DNA of 64,000 bases. Origin: JBFGFX01 sp965232455. Its GTDB lineage: Bacteria; Pseudomonadota; Gammaproteobacteria; Steroidobacterales; Woeseiaceae. The DNA is taken from NCBI GenBank assembly GCA_965232455.1, contig OZ246981.1, forward strand, positions 3,968,001-4,032,000. Direction: 5' to 3'. A program made the translations under genes and the position numbers. Below the pieces are notes generated by a model. It searched no databases. It was given only the letters and a program-made list of their open reading frames with translations, and had not been told where the DNA came from. Below are positions 50,018-58,734 of this stretch, piece after piece; position 1 is the stretch's first letter; each line of letters begins with the position of its first letter.

Positions 50018-51271
50018 ATGGATATCAAAAGAACGGGAGTTCAGGCGCGCAAGCGCCGTCGCCGGATTTGGATCGGGTCGGCGATAGCCGCGGTGGCCGC
50101 GCTGATTGCCTTCGTCATGCTTGGCATCGAACCGCCAACGCCCACAGTACAGCAGTCGCAAATCTGGATCGACCGCGTGCAGGAGGGCGAGATGCTCCGC
50201 CAGGTGCGTGGCACAGGCGTACTGGTGCCGAGGGAAGTGCGATGGATAGCCGCACAGAGCCCCGGCCGTATCGAGCGTATCCTGGTCAAGCCCGGAGCGC
50301 GTGTCACCGCCGACCAGGTATTGATGGTCATGACCAACCCGGACCTGCACCAGGCCATGGAAGAAAGCGAGTGGGCCCTGAGCGCGGGGCGGGCCGAATT
50401 CGCGTCGGCACGCGTGGAGATGGAAAACGAGATCCTGGACCGACAGGCAAACCTGGCCAGTGTCGAAGCCCGGTACGAGAGCGCCCGGCTGCAAAGTGAA
50501 GCCGAAACCAGACTCTCGAAAGACGGCATCGTCCCCGAAATTCAGGCGCAGCAATCCACGCTGGATGCGGAGCAGCTGAAGACTCGCCTGGACATTGAGC
50601 GCCAACGATTCGAGAAGTACCGCCTGGTCGTCGAGGCTCGACTGGAAGCCGAAGAGGCACGGGTTCAGCAGCTGGAAAACACGCTTTCCCGGCGACGTGA
50701 GCAGGTTACCAACCTGGAAGTGCGCGCCGGCACGGACGGCGTGCTGCAGGAGTTGGTCGTGGAAGAAGGCCAGCAAATCGTCATCGGCACGAGCATCGGG
50801 CGCGTGGCCCGTCCCGGTGACCTGATGGCGGAATTGCGGATACCGGAGATCAACGCACGATTCGTGCAGCTCGACCAGCTTGTCGCGATCGATACGCGCA
50901 ATGGAAAGGTCGGCGGCCGGGTAGCCCGCATTGATCCGGCGGTAAGAAACGGGACCGTACAGGTTGATGTCGATCTGGCGGGCGAATTGCCAACGGGCGC
51001 GAGACCCGATCTCACGGTGGACGGGATCATCGAGATAGAGCGCCTGGACGACGTCGTCTTTGTCAGCCGCCCGGCGTACGCCCAGGCCGACAGCGTAACG
51101 CAGCTGTTTCGCGTCGACGACTCCGGCGTCGCCACGCGCGTACAGGTTCGACTCGGCCGTACCTCCGTCAACCAGGTGGAAGTCCTGGGCGGCCTGTCGC
51201 CCGGTGACCAGGTCATCGTCTCCGACATCAGCGCATGGGATCGTCACGATCGATTGAAGATCGACTACTAG
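50018..51271 (+). CDS. HlyD/MacA-type periplasmic adaptor subunit
   Basis: 417 residues. A basic N-terminus and one TM helix (I-W-I-G-S-A-I-A-A-V-A-A-L-I-A-F) anchor it in the inner membrane. A biotinyl-lipoyl-like half (A-A-Q-S-P-G-R-I-E-R-I-L-V-K-P-G), a long alpha-hairpin of about residues 110-240, then the returning half and beta-barrel follow. First gene of a four- to five-gene efflux operon driven by sigma54. Substrate unknown. Confidence 0.88.
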   Translation: MDIKRTGVQARKRRRRIWIGSAIAAVAALIAFVMLGIEPPTPTVQQSQIWIDRVQEGEMLRQVRGTGVLVPREVRWIAAQSPGRIERILVKPGARVTADQVLMVMTNPDLHQAMEESEWALSAGRAEFASARVEMENEILDRQANLASVEARYESARLQSEAETRLSKDGIVPEIQAQQSTLDAEQLKTRLDIERQRFEKYRLVVEARLEAEEARVQQLENTLSRRREQVTNLEVRAGTDGVLQELVVEEGQQIVIGTSIGRVARPGDLMAELRIPEINARFVQLDQLVAIDTRNGKVGGRVARIDPAVRNGTVQVDVDLAGELPTGARPDLTVDGIIEIERLDDVVFVSRPAYAQADSVTQLFRVDDSGVATRVQVRLGRTSVNQVEVLGGLSPGDQVIVSDISAWDRHDRLKIDY

Positions 51272-51323
51272 GGCCCGTGAGTTTGAAAGATGCTACTTCG
51301 TCACAGAAACAGGAAACCAGAAT

Positions 51324-52097
51324 ATGAGTGCCAGTCATCTGATCGAGATCAATAACCTGAGCAAGGTCTTCTATACCGACGAGATCGAGACCCATGCCTT
51401 GTCGGACATCGAGCTTCACATCCGTACCGGGGAGTACGTTGCGATCAACGGTCCATCGGGTTGCGGCAAGTCAACCCTGCTGTCGATTCTCGGCCTGCTG
51501 GACACACCCAGCAACGGATCGTATCGGCTGAACGGCGTACCCGTCGAAGACATCGACATAGTTGAACGGGCCCGAATCCGCAATCAGGAAATCGGCTTCA
51601 TATTCCAGGCATTCAATCTTATTGGCGAACTGACCGTTGCGGAAAACGTCGCCATGCCGCTGGTTTACCGCGACGGTGTGTCGAAGGGCGAGCGGTTCAA
51701 GCTTGCGGAGGCTGCGCTCGAGCGCGTAGGCATGGCGCACCGCGTAAATCATTACCCGGCCCAGCTATCGGGTGGCCAACAGCAACGGGTAGCCGTAGCC
51801 AGGGCCCTCGTCGGACACCCGAAGATCCTGCTGGCCGATGAGCCCACGGGTAACCTGGACTCCCGCAACGGTGAAGGGGTCATGGCCCTGCTGGAAGAAC
51901 TCCATGCCCACGGCGCGACTATCTGCATGGTGACGCACGATCCCCGTTACGCCGAGTTCGCCCAGCGCAGCGTGCATCTTTTTGACGGTCGCATCGTCGA
52001 CGAGGAAACGATGAGCCAGATGCGCGAGGAAGAGGAGCTACGATTTCGCAAGCTGATCGAAAACGCACGCCAGTCGGCTCGTGCGGCGACAGCCTGA
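51324..52097 (+). CDS. MacB/LolD-type ABC transporter ATPase
   Basis: 257 residues. Walker A G-P-S-G-C-G-K-S-T, Q-loop F-Q-A-F-N-L-I, signature L-S-G-G-Q-Q-Q-R-V-A-V-A-R-A, Walker B I-L-L-A-D-E-P-T-G-N-L-D and H-loop V-T-H-D. This subgroup drives mechanotransmission by FtsX/MacB-fold permeases rather than membrane transport of small solutes. It lies between adaptor and permease genes. Confidence 0.94.
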   Translation: MSASHLIEINNLSKVFYTDEIETHALSDIELHIRTGEYVAINGPSGCGKSTLLSILGLLDTPSNGSYRLNGVPVEDIDIVERARIRNQEIGFIFQAFNLIGELTVAENVAMPLVYRDGVSKGERFKLAEAALERVGMAHRVNHYPAQLSGGQQQRVAVARALVGHPKILLADEPTGNLDSRNGEGVMALLEELHAHGATICMVTHDPRYAEFAQRSVHLFDGRIVDEETMSQMREEEELRFRKLIENARQSARAATA

Positions 52098-52109
52098 AGG
52101 AGATGCAGC

Positions 52110-54596
52110 ATGAGTAACCGTGACGACCTCGATTTTGCATGGAAATCGCTGCGCAAGAGCCCCGGGTTCGCTGCCGTCGCGATCGTGACGCTGGCGCTCG
52201 GGCTCGGGCTCAACGCCGCCGTCTTCAGCATCGTCAACGCAGTGCTGCTCAAACCGCTGGAGCTACCGAATCCGGATGAGCTGGTGTTCGTCAACGGAGA
52301 GATGAAGGTGCGCGAGGTAGACTATTTCCCGTATTCGCCTCCGGACTGGCGTGATCTGAACGACACGGCGGACCTGCTCGTCGGTATCGCGGCCTACAAC
52401 ACCTTTAACAACACGCTCAGAAGCCTGGAGGGTGATGCCGAACAGGTTATCGCTGCCGGCATCACCAACAACTTCTTCGAGGTGGCGGGGGTGCGGCCGT
52501 ATATCGGTCGAGCATTCGATGCCGGGGACGCCGCCTACTCACTGCAGGACGTACCCGAAGGAACGCCGTTTCCTGCAAACACATTCGCACCGGCCAGGGT
52601 CGCGCTGGTCAGTCACGAACTCTGGCAACGGCGATTCGGCGGAAGCGAGGAAATCCTGGGGCAGGTGATGGACCTGGGTGGCAATCGGGTCGAGATCGTC
52701 GGCGTCATGCCGGACGGGTTCCGTTTCGATATGCCGCCCGAGGCCGGTACGAATCCGGAACCCGACGTGTTCCTACCCGTGCGGATAGACTACGAGAATG
52801 CGCTGCGCGACAACGTATTCATGAACCTCGTTGGCCGGCTCAAGCCGAACGTCACTACGGAACAGGCGCAGGCCCAGCTCGATGCGTTCGTCGCCCGCAT
52901 TAACGACCGCTACGAGATCAGGGCGTCAGTCGGCTGGAATACCTATTACCGCGACTTGCACAGTGCGATCAGCACACCGGTTCGTGCGTCGGTACTCGTA
53001 CTGATGGCAGCCGTCGTATTCGTGCTGTTGATCGCCTGCGCCAACGTGGCGAATCTGCTGCTGGTGCGAGCATCCAGCCGTTCACGCGAAACGGCCATTC
53101 GTGCGGCGCTGGGCGGCACCCGACGTCGATTGCTTCGCCAGATGTTTATGGAAGCCGGCCTCATAGCGATCGGCGGCGCTGTACTTGGACTCGTCCTGGC
53201 CGAGGGTGGCATCCGTTTCCTGCATGCGCTCGGCCCGGAGGGCCTGCCGATGGCGAGCCAGATCCGGCTGGACCTGAACGTCGTACTGTTCACGTTGTTG
53301 ATCACCGTGGGCTCGACCGTGCTGGCCGGCATCGTGCCCGCGCTCAGGGCATCCCGGTCCAGCCTGGTCGACGAGCTGCGACAGCGCGCCGGCAGTTCCC
53401 GCTCCAGCGGCGGCAAGCTGTTTCGCGATGGCATGGTCATCCTGGAAGTCACGCTGTCTTTCGTGCTGCTGGTCGGCGCCGGCCTGATGGTGCGTAGCTT
53501 CATTTCACTGCAATCGACGGACCCGGGCTTCAATCCGGAAAACGTGCTGACGTTCAACCTGAACCTGCCCAACGACAAATATCCGCTGCCGGCTGACCAG
53601 CTCCGTTTCTGGGACCAGCTTTACGAGCAGATCTCCCTGACACCCGGCGTCGAAAGTGTCGGAACGATCGGCCCGCTCCCGCTTACGGGCGTAGGCCTCA
53701 ACGGCCGCTATGCAACCGAGGAGAACAGCGGCAACCTGGAATCGTACCGGCAGGCGGATTACCGTGCCATCAAGGGCGACTACTTTCAGACCATGCAGAC
53801 GGAGTTACTGGCCGGCCGCGTGTTCAATCGCGACGACGAGCTGAACGCGCCGGCCTACGTCATCATCGACGACATTTTGGCCAGCAAGAATTTCGCCGGC
53901 GAGGACCCGGTGGGCCAGAAGCTTATGGTGCGATTCGGGCCGGATCCCACCCTTGTAGAGATCATCGGCGTGGTGCGTCACCAGGATTCGGCTCAGCTCC
54001 AGGAGGAAGGGAACGATACCCTCTTCATGACGAACGAGCTGATGGCGGCTTTCGGGCCATTCGGATCGTTCGTCGTACGCACCCAGGCGGATCCGGCGAG
54101 CTTCGCCGGACCCGTCAGGGAACTCGTGCGCAACCTGGATGCCGACGTCGTTCTGCAGGACGTGCAGCCCATGACCGAGGTCGTGGATGAGGCCCAGGCA
54201 CCGACGTGGTTTGCGCTGAGCCTGATCAGCATCTTTGGCGCTATTGCCCTGATACTCGCGAGCGTCGGTCTGTACTCGGTTCTGTCTTACATCGTTCGCC
54301 TGCGGCAGGGCGAGCTGGGCGTCCGAATGACCTTCGGCGCCACGCCCGCGCGCATCTTTTCGCTCGTCGTGGGCCGGGGACTCTTCCTGGCAGTGATCGG
54401 CGGTGCCTTGGGCGTCGTGATCGCGCTCTCGGTTACGCGCCTCATGCAGGACCTGCTGATCGGCGTCTCGCCGACTGATCCGGTTGCGTTCGTATCCACC
54501 GCCGTATTGTTCCTGGGGATTGCGTTCCTTGCGTCCTTCATCCCGGCGCGACGCGCAACCCGCGTCGATCCCGTGATCTCGCTACGCTGGGAATAG
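52110..54596 (+). CDS. MacB-like ABC permease (duplicated, ADOP type)
   Basis: 828 residues. It begins with a first TM helix (G-F-A-A-V-A-I-V-T-L-A-L-G-L-G-L-N-A-A-V-F), a periplasmic MacB_PCD domain, three TM helices around residues 285-420, then a second TM/periplasmic/FtsX set. This is the two-repeat orphan permease architecture first noted in Acidobacteria. It starts 12 bp after the ATPase gene and overlaps no other gene. Confidence 0.9.
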   Translation: MSNRDDLDFAWKSLRKSPGFAAVAIVTLALGLGLNAAVFSIVNAVLLKPLELPNPDELVFVNGEMKVREVDYFPYSPPDWRDLNDTADLLVGIAAYNTFNNTLRSLEGDAEQVIAAGITNNFFEVAGVRPYIGRAFDAGDAAYSLQDVPEGTPFPANTFAPARVALVSHELWQRRFGGSEEILGQVMDLGGNRVEIVGVMPDGFRFDMPPEAGTNPEPDVFLPVRIDYENALRDNVFMNLVGRLKPNVTTEQAQAQLDAFVARINDRYEIRASVGWNTYYRDLHSAISTPVRASVLVLMAAVVFVLLIACANVANLLLVRASSRSRETAIRAALGGTRRRLLRQMFMEAGLIAIGGAVLGLVLAEGGIRFLHALGPEGLPMASQIRLDLNVVLFTLLITVGSTVLAGIVPALRASRSSLVDELRQRAGSSRSSGGKLFRDGMVILEVTLSFVLLVGAGLMVRSFISLQSTDPGFNPENVLTFNLNLPNDKYPLPADQLRFWDQLYEQISLTPGVESVGTIGPLPLTGVGLNGRYATEENSGNLESYRQADYRAIKGDYFQTMQTELLAGRVFNRDDELNAPAYVIIDDILASKNFAGEDPVGQKLMVRFGPDPTLVEIIGVVRHQDSAQLQEEGNDTLFMTNELMAAFGPFGSFVVRTQADPASFAGPVRELVRNLDADVVLQDVQPMTEVVDEAQAPTWFALSLISIFGAIALILASVGLYSVLSYIVRLRQGELGVRMTFGATPARIFSLVVGRGLFLAVIGGALGVVIALSVTRLMQDLLIGVSPTDPVAFVSTAVLFLGIAFLASFIPARRATRVDPVISLRWE

Positions 54597-54675
54597 CCGA
54601 CCCGCCGGCGACCGCGCATGCGCCCTGCCCGGTCGCCGCTTGACCCGTTGTGTCAATTGGCGTAAGAGCGACGGT

Positions 54676-56076
54676 ATGTCAGCAGCGACAACAGCCCCGT
54701 CCGGGCGCAAGTCCGATCTCACCAGGGTGCTGGTTGCCGACGATCAGCGTGACGTAACACGGGCGCTCGAACTGCTGTTGGGTGGTGAGGGATTCGACGT
54801 CGACTGTGCCGAATCCCCGGAGGCGGTGCTCGCCGCCGTTCGCGATGAGAGTTACGACGTCGCCCTGATTGACCTGAATTACACGCGAGACACGACATCC
54901 GGCGCCGAAGGGCTGCAGCTGCTCGACGAACTGCGGAATCTCGATCCGGATTTGCGGGTAGTCGTCATGACCGCATGGAGCACGGTGGAACTGGCCGTGA
55001 ACGCCATGCAGCACGGCGCAGCCGACTTCGTCGAGAAGCCCTGGAAGAACAATCGGCTGCTCAACATATTGCGCAGCCAGGCCACGCTGGTCGGAGCGTT
55101 GCGGGATCAACGGCGCATCCGCGCTGCCGGCCGGCGGCAGACCGAAGACGCTGCCGACGAGCTCATTGCCGAGGCGCCTGCCATGCTGTCGGTACTGGAG
55201 ACGGTCTCGCGCGTGGCACCGTCCGACGCGAGTGTGCTGATTACCGGGGACAACGGCACCGGCAAGACCCTGATTGGCAGGCAGATACATCTCATGTCCG
55301 AGCGTGCGCAGGGGCCTTTCGTGCTGATCAACATGGGGGGACTGGCGGGCGGTGTGTTCGAGAGCGAAATGTTCGGTCATTTGAAAGGCGCGTTTACGGA
55401 CGCCAGGGAAGAGCGTATCGGACGAATCGAGATGGCGCACGGCGGCACGCTCTTCCTCGACGAGATCGGCAACCTGCCAATGGAGCAGCAGACCAAGCTG
55501 CTTCACGTTATCGAGACAGGCCAGTTCGAGCCCGTCGGCGCGTCGCGCAGCCGAACCAGCGACGTGAGGCTGATCACCGCGACCAATTCCGATCTCAAAC
55601 AGGCAGTCGCCGATGGCGCGTTTCGCAAGGACCTGTACTTTCGCCTCAACACCGTGGAAATCGAGCTGCCGCCGCTTGCCGAACGGTCCGAAGATATCGA
55701 GCCGCTGGCGCGGCATTTTCTCGCACGCCACCGCGAGCGCTACGGGCGTTCCGATCTGCAACTCTCCTCGGCCGCGATGGACGTGCTCGGTCGCTATCCC
55801 TGGCCGGGAAACGTCCGGGAGCTGGACCACGTCGTGGAACGCGCCGTGCTGCTGGCCACGGAAACTGCAATCGAGCCTGCCGACCTGCGCCTCGAAGATG
55901 GCGGTGGAGCGTTCGGCGCAGGCCTATCGGTGATGACGCTCGACGAAGCCGAAAAAACATTGATACAGACCGCCATTTCCCGTTGCGACGGTAGTGTGAC
56001 CCGTGCCGCCAAAATACTTGGGGTTAGCCGCAGCGCCCTATACCGGCGGATGGAGAAACACGGACTTGGCACCTGA
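54676..56076 (+). CDS. sigma54-dependent response regulator (NtrC family)
   Basis: 466 residues from the ATG at the receiver-domain start. Receiver Asp in L-I-D-L-N-Y, AAA+ domain with Walker A G-D-N-G-T-G-K-T, sigma54-contact loop G-A-F-T-D-A (a variant of GAFTGA), Walker B G-T-L-F-L-D-E-I-G, and a Fis-type helix-turn-helix at the end (A-A-K-I-L-G-V-S-R-S-A-L-Y-R-R). Likely activates the sigma54 promoter in front of the adaptor gene. Partner kinase follows with overlapping ends. Confidence 0.93.
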   Translation: MSAATTAPSGRKSDLTRVLVADDQRDVTRALELLLGGEGFDVDCAESPEAVLAAVRDESYDVALIDLNYTRDTTSGAEGLQLLDELRNLDPDLRVVVMTAWSTVELAVNAMQHGAADFVEKPWKNNRLLNILRSQATLVGALRDQRRIRAAGRRQTEDAADELIAEAPAMLSVLETVSRVAPSDASVLITGDNGTGKTLIGRQIHLMSERAQGPFVLINMGGLAGGVFESEMFGHLKGAFTDAREERIGRIEMAHGGTLFLDEIGNLPMEQQTKLLHVIETGQFEPVGASRSRTSDVRLITATNSDLKQAVADGAFRKDLYFRLNTVEIELPPLAERSEDIEPLARHFLARHRERYGRSDLQLSSAAMDVLGRYPWPGNVRELDHVVERAVLLATETAIEPADLRLEDGGGAFGAGLSVMTLDEAEKTLIQTAISRCDGSVTRAAKILGVSRSALYRRMEKHGLGT

Positions 56077-57421
56077 TAGACAATCCGTCGGCACTCGGCA
56101 CAGACAGCGACACCCTCATTACGAGCATCGACTGGTACTGATCGCAGCACTGAGCGCCGTGCCATTCGCCGTGCTTTGCGTTTTATTTCTTGCCGGCGTC
56201 CGACCGCCACCGCTCATCGGAGTTGCCTGGCTGCTGGCGGCACTGGGATTGTGGTGGCTGGGACTTCGCGCGCTCAGGAAGCGTGCCGCCTATTCATTGC
56301 GGACCGTGGCGACGTTGCTCGAGTCGCTACGCGAAGGCGACTTTCTCCATCGGGGTCGCATGGACATGCCGGGCGATGCATTGGGGGAACTGGTCAGAGA
56401 AGTCAATCAACTTCGAGACACCCTGCATCGACAACGAGTCAAGGTGCAGGAGACGACCGCCCTGCTTGCGAAGGTGATCGACACGGTGGACATCGCCGTG
56501 TTCACGTTCGGCCCTGATCGGCGTTTGCGACTGGTAAACGCGGCCGGCCGCGCCCTTGCCGGTATACAGACCCGGTCCAGCGACGAACTACAGGGGCTGG
56601 ATGCCACCACGCTGAAGCTCGACGACCTGCTGGATGCTCCCCACCAACAAGTGATCGAGCGCGAGTTTGATGGAACCCCCGGTCGCTGGGAGGTTCGCCA
56701 TCGCATATTTCGGGAAGGCGGAGAGGTGCATCATCTACTCGTGATTGCCGATCTCAGCCGCGCACTGCGTGAGCAGGAACGCCAGGCATGGCAACGACTC
56801 ATCCGGGTGCTCGGCCATGAGATCAATAACTCACTGGCGCCGATTCAATCGATCAGCGAGACGCTGGCCGGCCGTGTCGACGGTCGCCTGACCGACTCGG
56901 GTCTTGAGGAAGACGTGAAAGACGGCCTGGGCCTTATATCCGACCGATCAGCGGCACTGGAACGGTTCGTCAAAGGTTACACCCTGCTGGCAAAGTTGCC
57001 GGAGCCGAGCCTGGAGACTGTAGACCTTGGCACCCTGATACGACGAGCGGCAAGGTTTGAGGATACGGAGAGGGTGACTTGCGACGGACCGGAAGCAATG
57101 GTTCAAGCGGATCCCGCACAACTCGAGCAACTCCTGCTCAATCTGATTAAAAACGGACTCGAGGCGAGCCCGCCGGACGGGAAGGTGCATATCGCCTGGA
57201 CCGTCGACCAGCATGGCGCCACGATCGATATCGAAGACGAAGGCGCGGGCGTACCGGAATCGGAAAACCTGTTCGTTCCGTTCTTCACCACGAAGCCCGA
57301 TGGTAACGGTATCGGACTGGTCCTTGCCCGCCAGATCGCCGAGGCTCATGGTGGGCAGGTCGAGCTCTGCAACCGTGAGGCGACCGGTTGTCGGGCCCGG
57401 CTGCGGTTACCGAGCATTTGA
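56066..57421 (+). CDS. NtrY/NtrB-like sensor histidine kinase
   Basis: About 451 residues from a TTG that overlaps the regulator's end; an earlier GTG at 56003 is also in frame. Two TM helices near residues 25-65, a HAMP/PAS-like region, the phosphoacceptor H in L-G-H-E-I-N-N-S-L-A-P, N box N-L-I-K-N-G-L-E-A and G boxes D-E-G-A-G-V-P and G-N-G-I-G-L. It very probably phosphorylates the upstream regulator. Confidence 0.9.
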   Translation: MAPDRQSVGTRHRQRHPHYEHRLVLIAALSAVPFAVLCVLFLAGVRPPPLIGVAWLLAALGLWWLGLRALRKRAAYSLRTVATLLESLREGDFLHRGRMDMPGDALGELVREVNQLRDTLHRQRVKVQETTALLAKVIDTVDIAVFTFGPDRRLRLVNAAGRALAGIQTRSSDELQGLDATTLKLDDLLDAPHQQVIEREFDGTPGRWEVRHRIFREGGEVHHLLVIADLSRALREQERQAWQRLIRVLGHEINNSLAPIQSISETLAGRVDGRLTDSGLEEDVKDGLGLISDRSAALERFVKGYTLLAKLPEPSLETVDLGTLIRRAARFEDTERVTCDGPEAMVQADPAQLEQLLLNLIKNGLEASPPDGKVHIAWTVDQHGATIDIEDEGAGVPESENLFVPFFTTKPDGNGIGLVLARQIAEAHGGQVELCNREATGCRARLRLPSI

Positions 57422-57711
57422 AGAGGCAGGTGCCGCAGGCTCGACAACCGGCTCGCTCGCGCGGTTATGCCGTTTTATCGGTTTCCCGAAGACCACCATC
57501 GTCGGACCGGTGTGACTCAAACTCATGACACCGGAGGGTCGGAGTTTGCGAGACGCATTCGAGGCGTTGATGGATTACGAGTAAGCTTGCTGCGACAGCC
57601 ACGGTGCTGGAGAATGACGGTGCTTGAGATTGATCGGCGATTGCTTTTCGAGCATGCCGGCCAATGCGTGTTGATTTGAAACACGGCAGCACTCTCCGGG
57701 CCGGATGCGTC

Positions 57712-58734
57712 ATGGATATCACGGACATGTTTGCAGCAATTCGCACTACCGCGTCGATCCTCGCTCTTTGCTTGCTGACCGCGTGCACGGAAAATTTGTC
57801 GGCCAACCGGCCCTATATCCTGACGACAGCCACGACCGGTGGGACCTACTACCCGGTCGGCGTTGCGCTGGCAACGATCACGAAGTCCGAGCTACACCGA
57901 ACGGAGGGCATCAGCCTTTCCGCGATCAGCTCGGCCGGCTCGATGGAGAACATCAAATTGATGCGCGACAACCAGGCGCAGTTCGCGCTGTTGCAGGGTA
58001 TCTTCGCGGCATGGGCATGGAACGGCGACGGACCGATCAAAAAGCCGCAACCGTGGCTTCGCAGTATCGGCGCCATGTGGCAGAACGCCGAGCACTTCGT
58101 GTTGCTGAAAGAGCTGGCCACGGACGGGTCAATCATGGACCTCGATTCGCTGAACGGCCACCGGTTTGTGCTCGGCGCCAGGAATTCGGGCGCGGAGAGG
58201 TCGGGCGACCACATCCTCAATAGCCTCGGCATCAACTACAAAGACAAGTTCAACCTCGCCTACATGGGCTATGGCGCGACGGCCAACGCGATTCAGGACG
58301 GCACCATCGTGGGTATGAATATCCCGGCCGGTGTTCCGGTGACAGGCATCACGCGGGCATTCGCGATGGTCGGCGACGAGCTGGTCTTGCTGAGCTTTTC
58401 CGATGAGCAATTGGCACGAGTCAATGCCCGATATGCGCTGTGGAACCGCTATGTTATTCCGGCAGGCACCTATCCGAATCAACCGCGGGATATCGAATCG
58501 ATAGCACATCCAAACGTGCTGGCGGTTCATGCGGACGTTCCCGATGAGGCCGTTTACCAGATCACGCGTGCGATATTCGAGAATCTCGCTTCCCTACGGG
58601 AGATCCACAAAGCCACCCGTGAGGTCACGCTGGAACGCGCACTGATCGGCCTCGGCGCACCGCTGCACCCCGGCGCGTTGCGCTACTACCGGGAAGCCGG
58701 GATGGAGATTCCGCCGGAGCTGGCCCCGCCATGA
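57712..58734 (+). CDS. TAXI-family TRAP transporter solute-binding lipoprotein
   Basis: 340 residues from the ATG that yields a lipoprotein signal (L-L-T-A-C). TAXI motifs include T-T-A-T-T-G-G-T-Y-Y-P-V-G, S-S-A-G-S-M-E-N-I and F-A-L-L-Q-G. Its stop overlaps the permease start as ATGA. Ligands of TAXI proteins are organic acids or glutamate-like compounds; specificity unknown. Confidence 0.9.
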   Translation: MDITDMFAAIRTTASILALCLLTACTENLSANRPYILTTATTGGTYYPVGVALATITKSELHRTEGISLSAISSAGSMENIKLMRDNQAQFALLQGIFAAWAWNGDGPIKKPQPWLRSIGAMWQNAEHFVLLKELATDGSIMDLDSLNGHRFVLGARNSGAERSGDHILNSLGINYKDKFNLAYMGYGATANAIQDGTIVGMNIPAGVPVTGITRAFAMVGDELVLLSFSDEQLARVNARYALWNRYVIPAGTYPNQPRDIESIAHPNVLAVHADVPDEAVYQITRAIFENLASLREIHKATREVTLERALIGLGAPLHPGALRYYREAGMEIPPELAPP

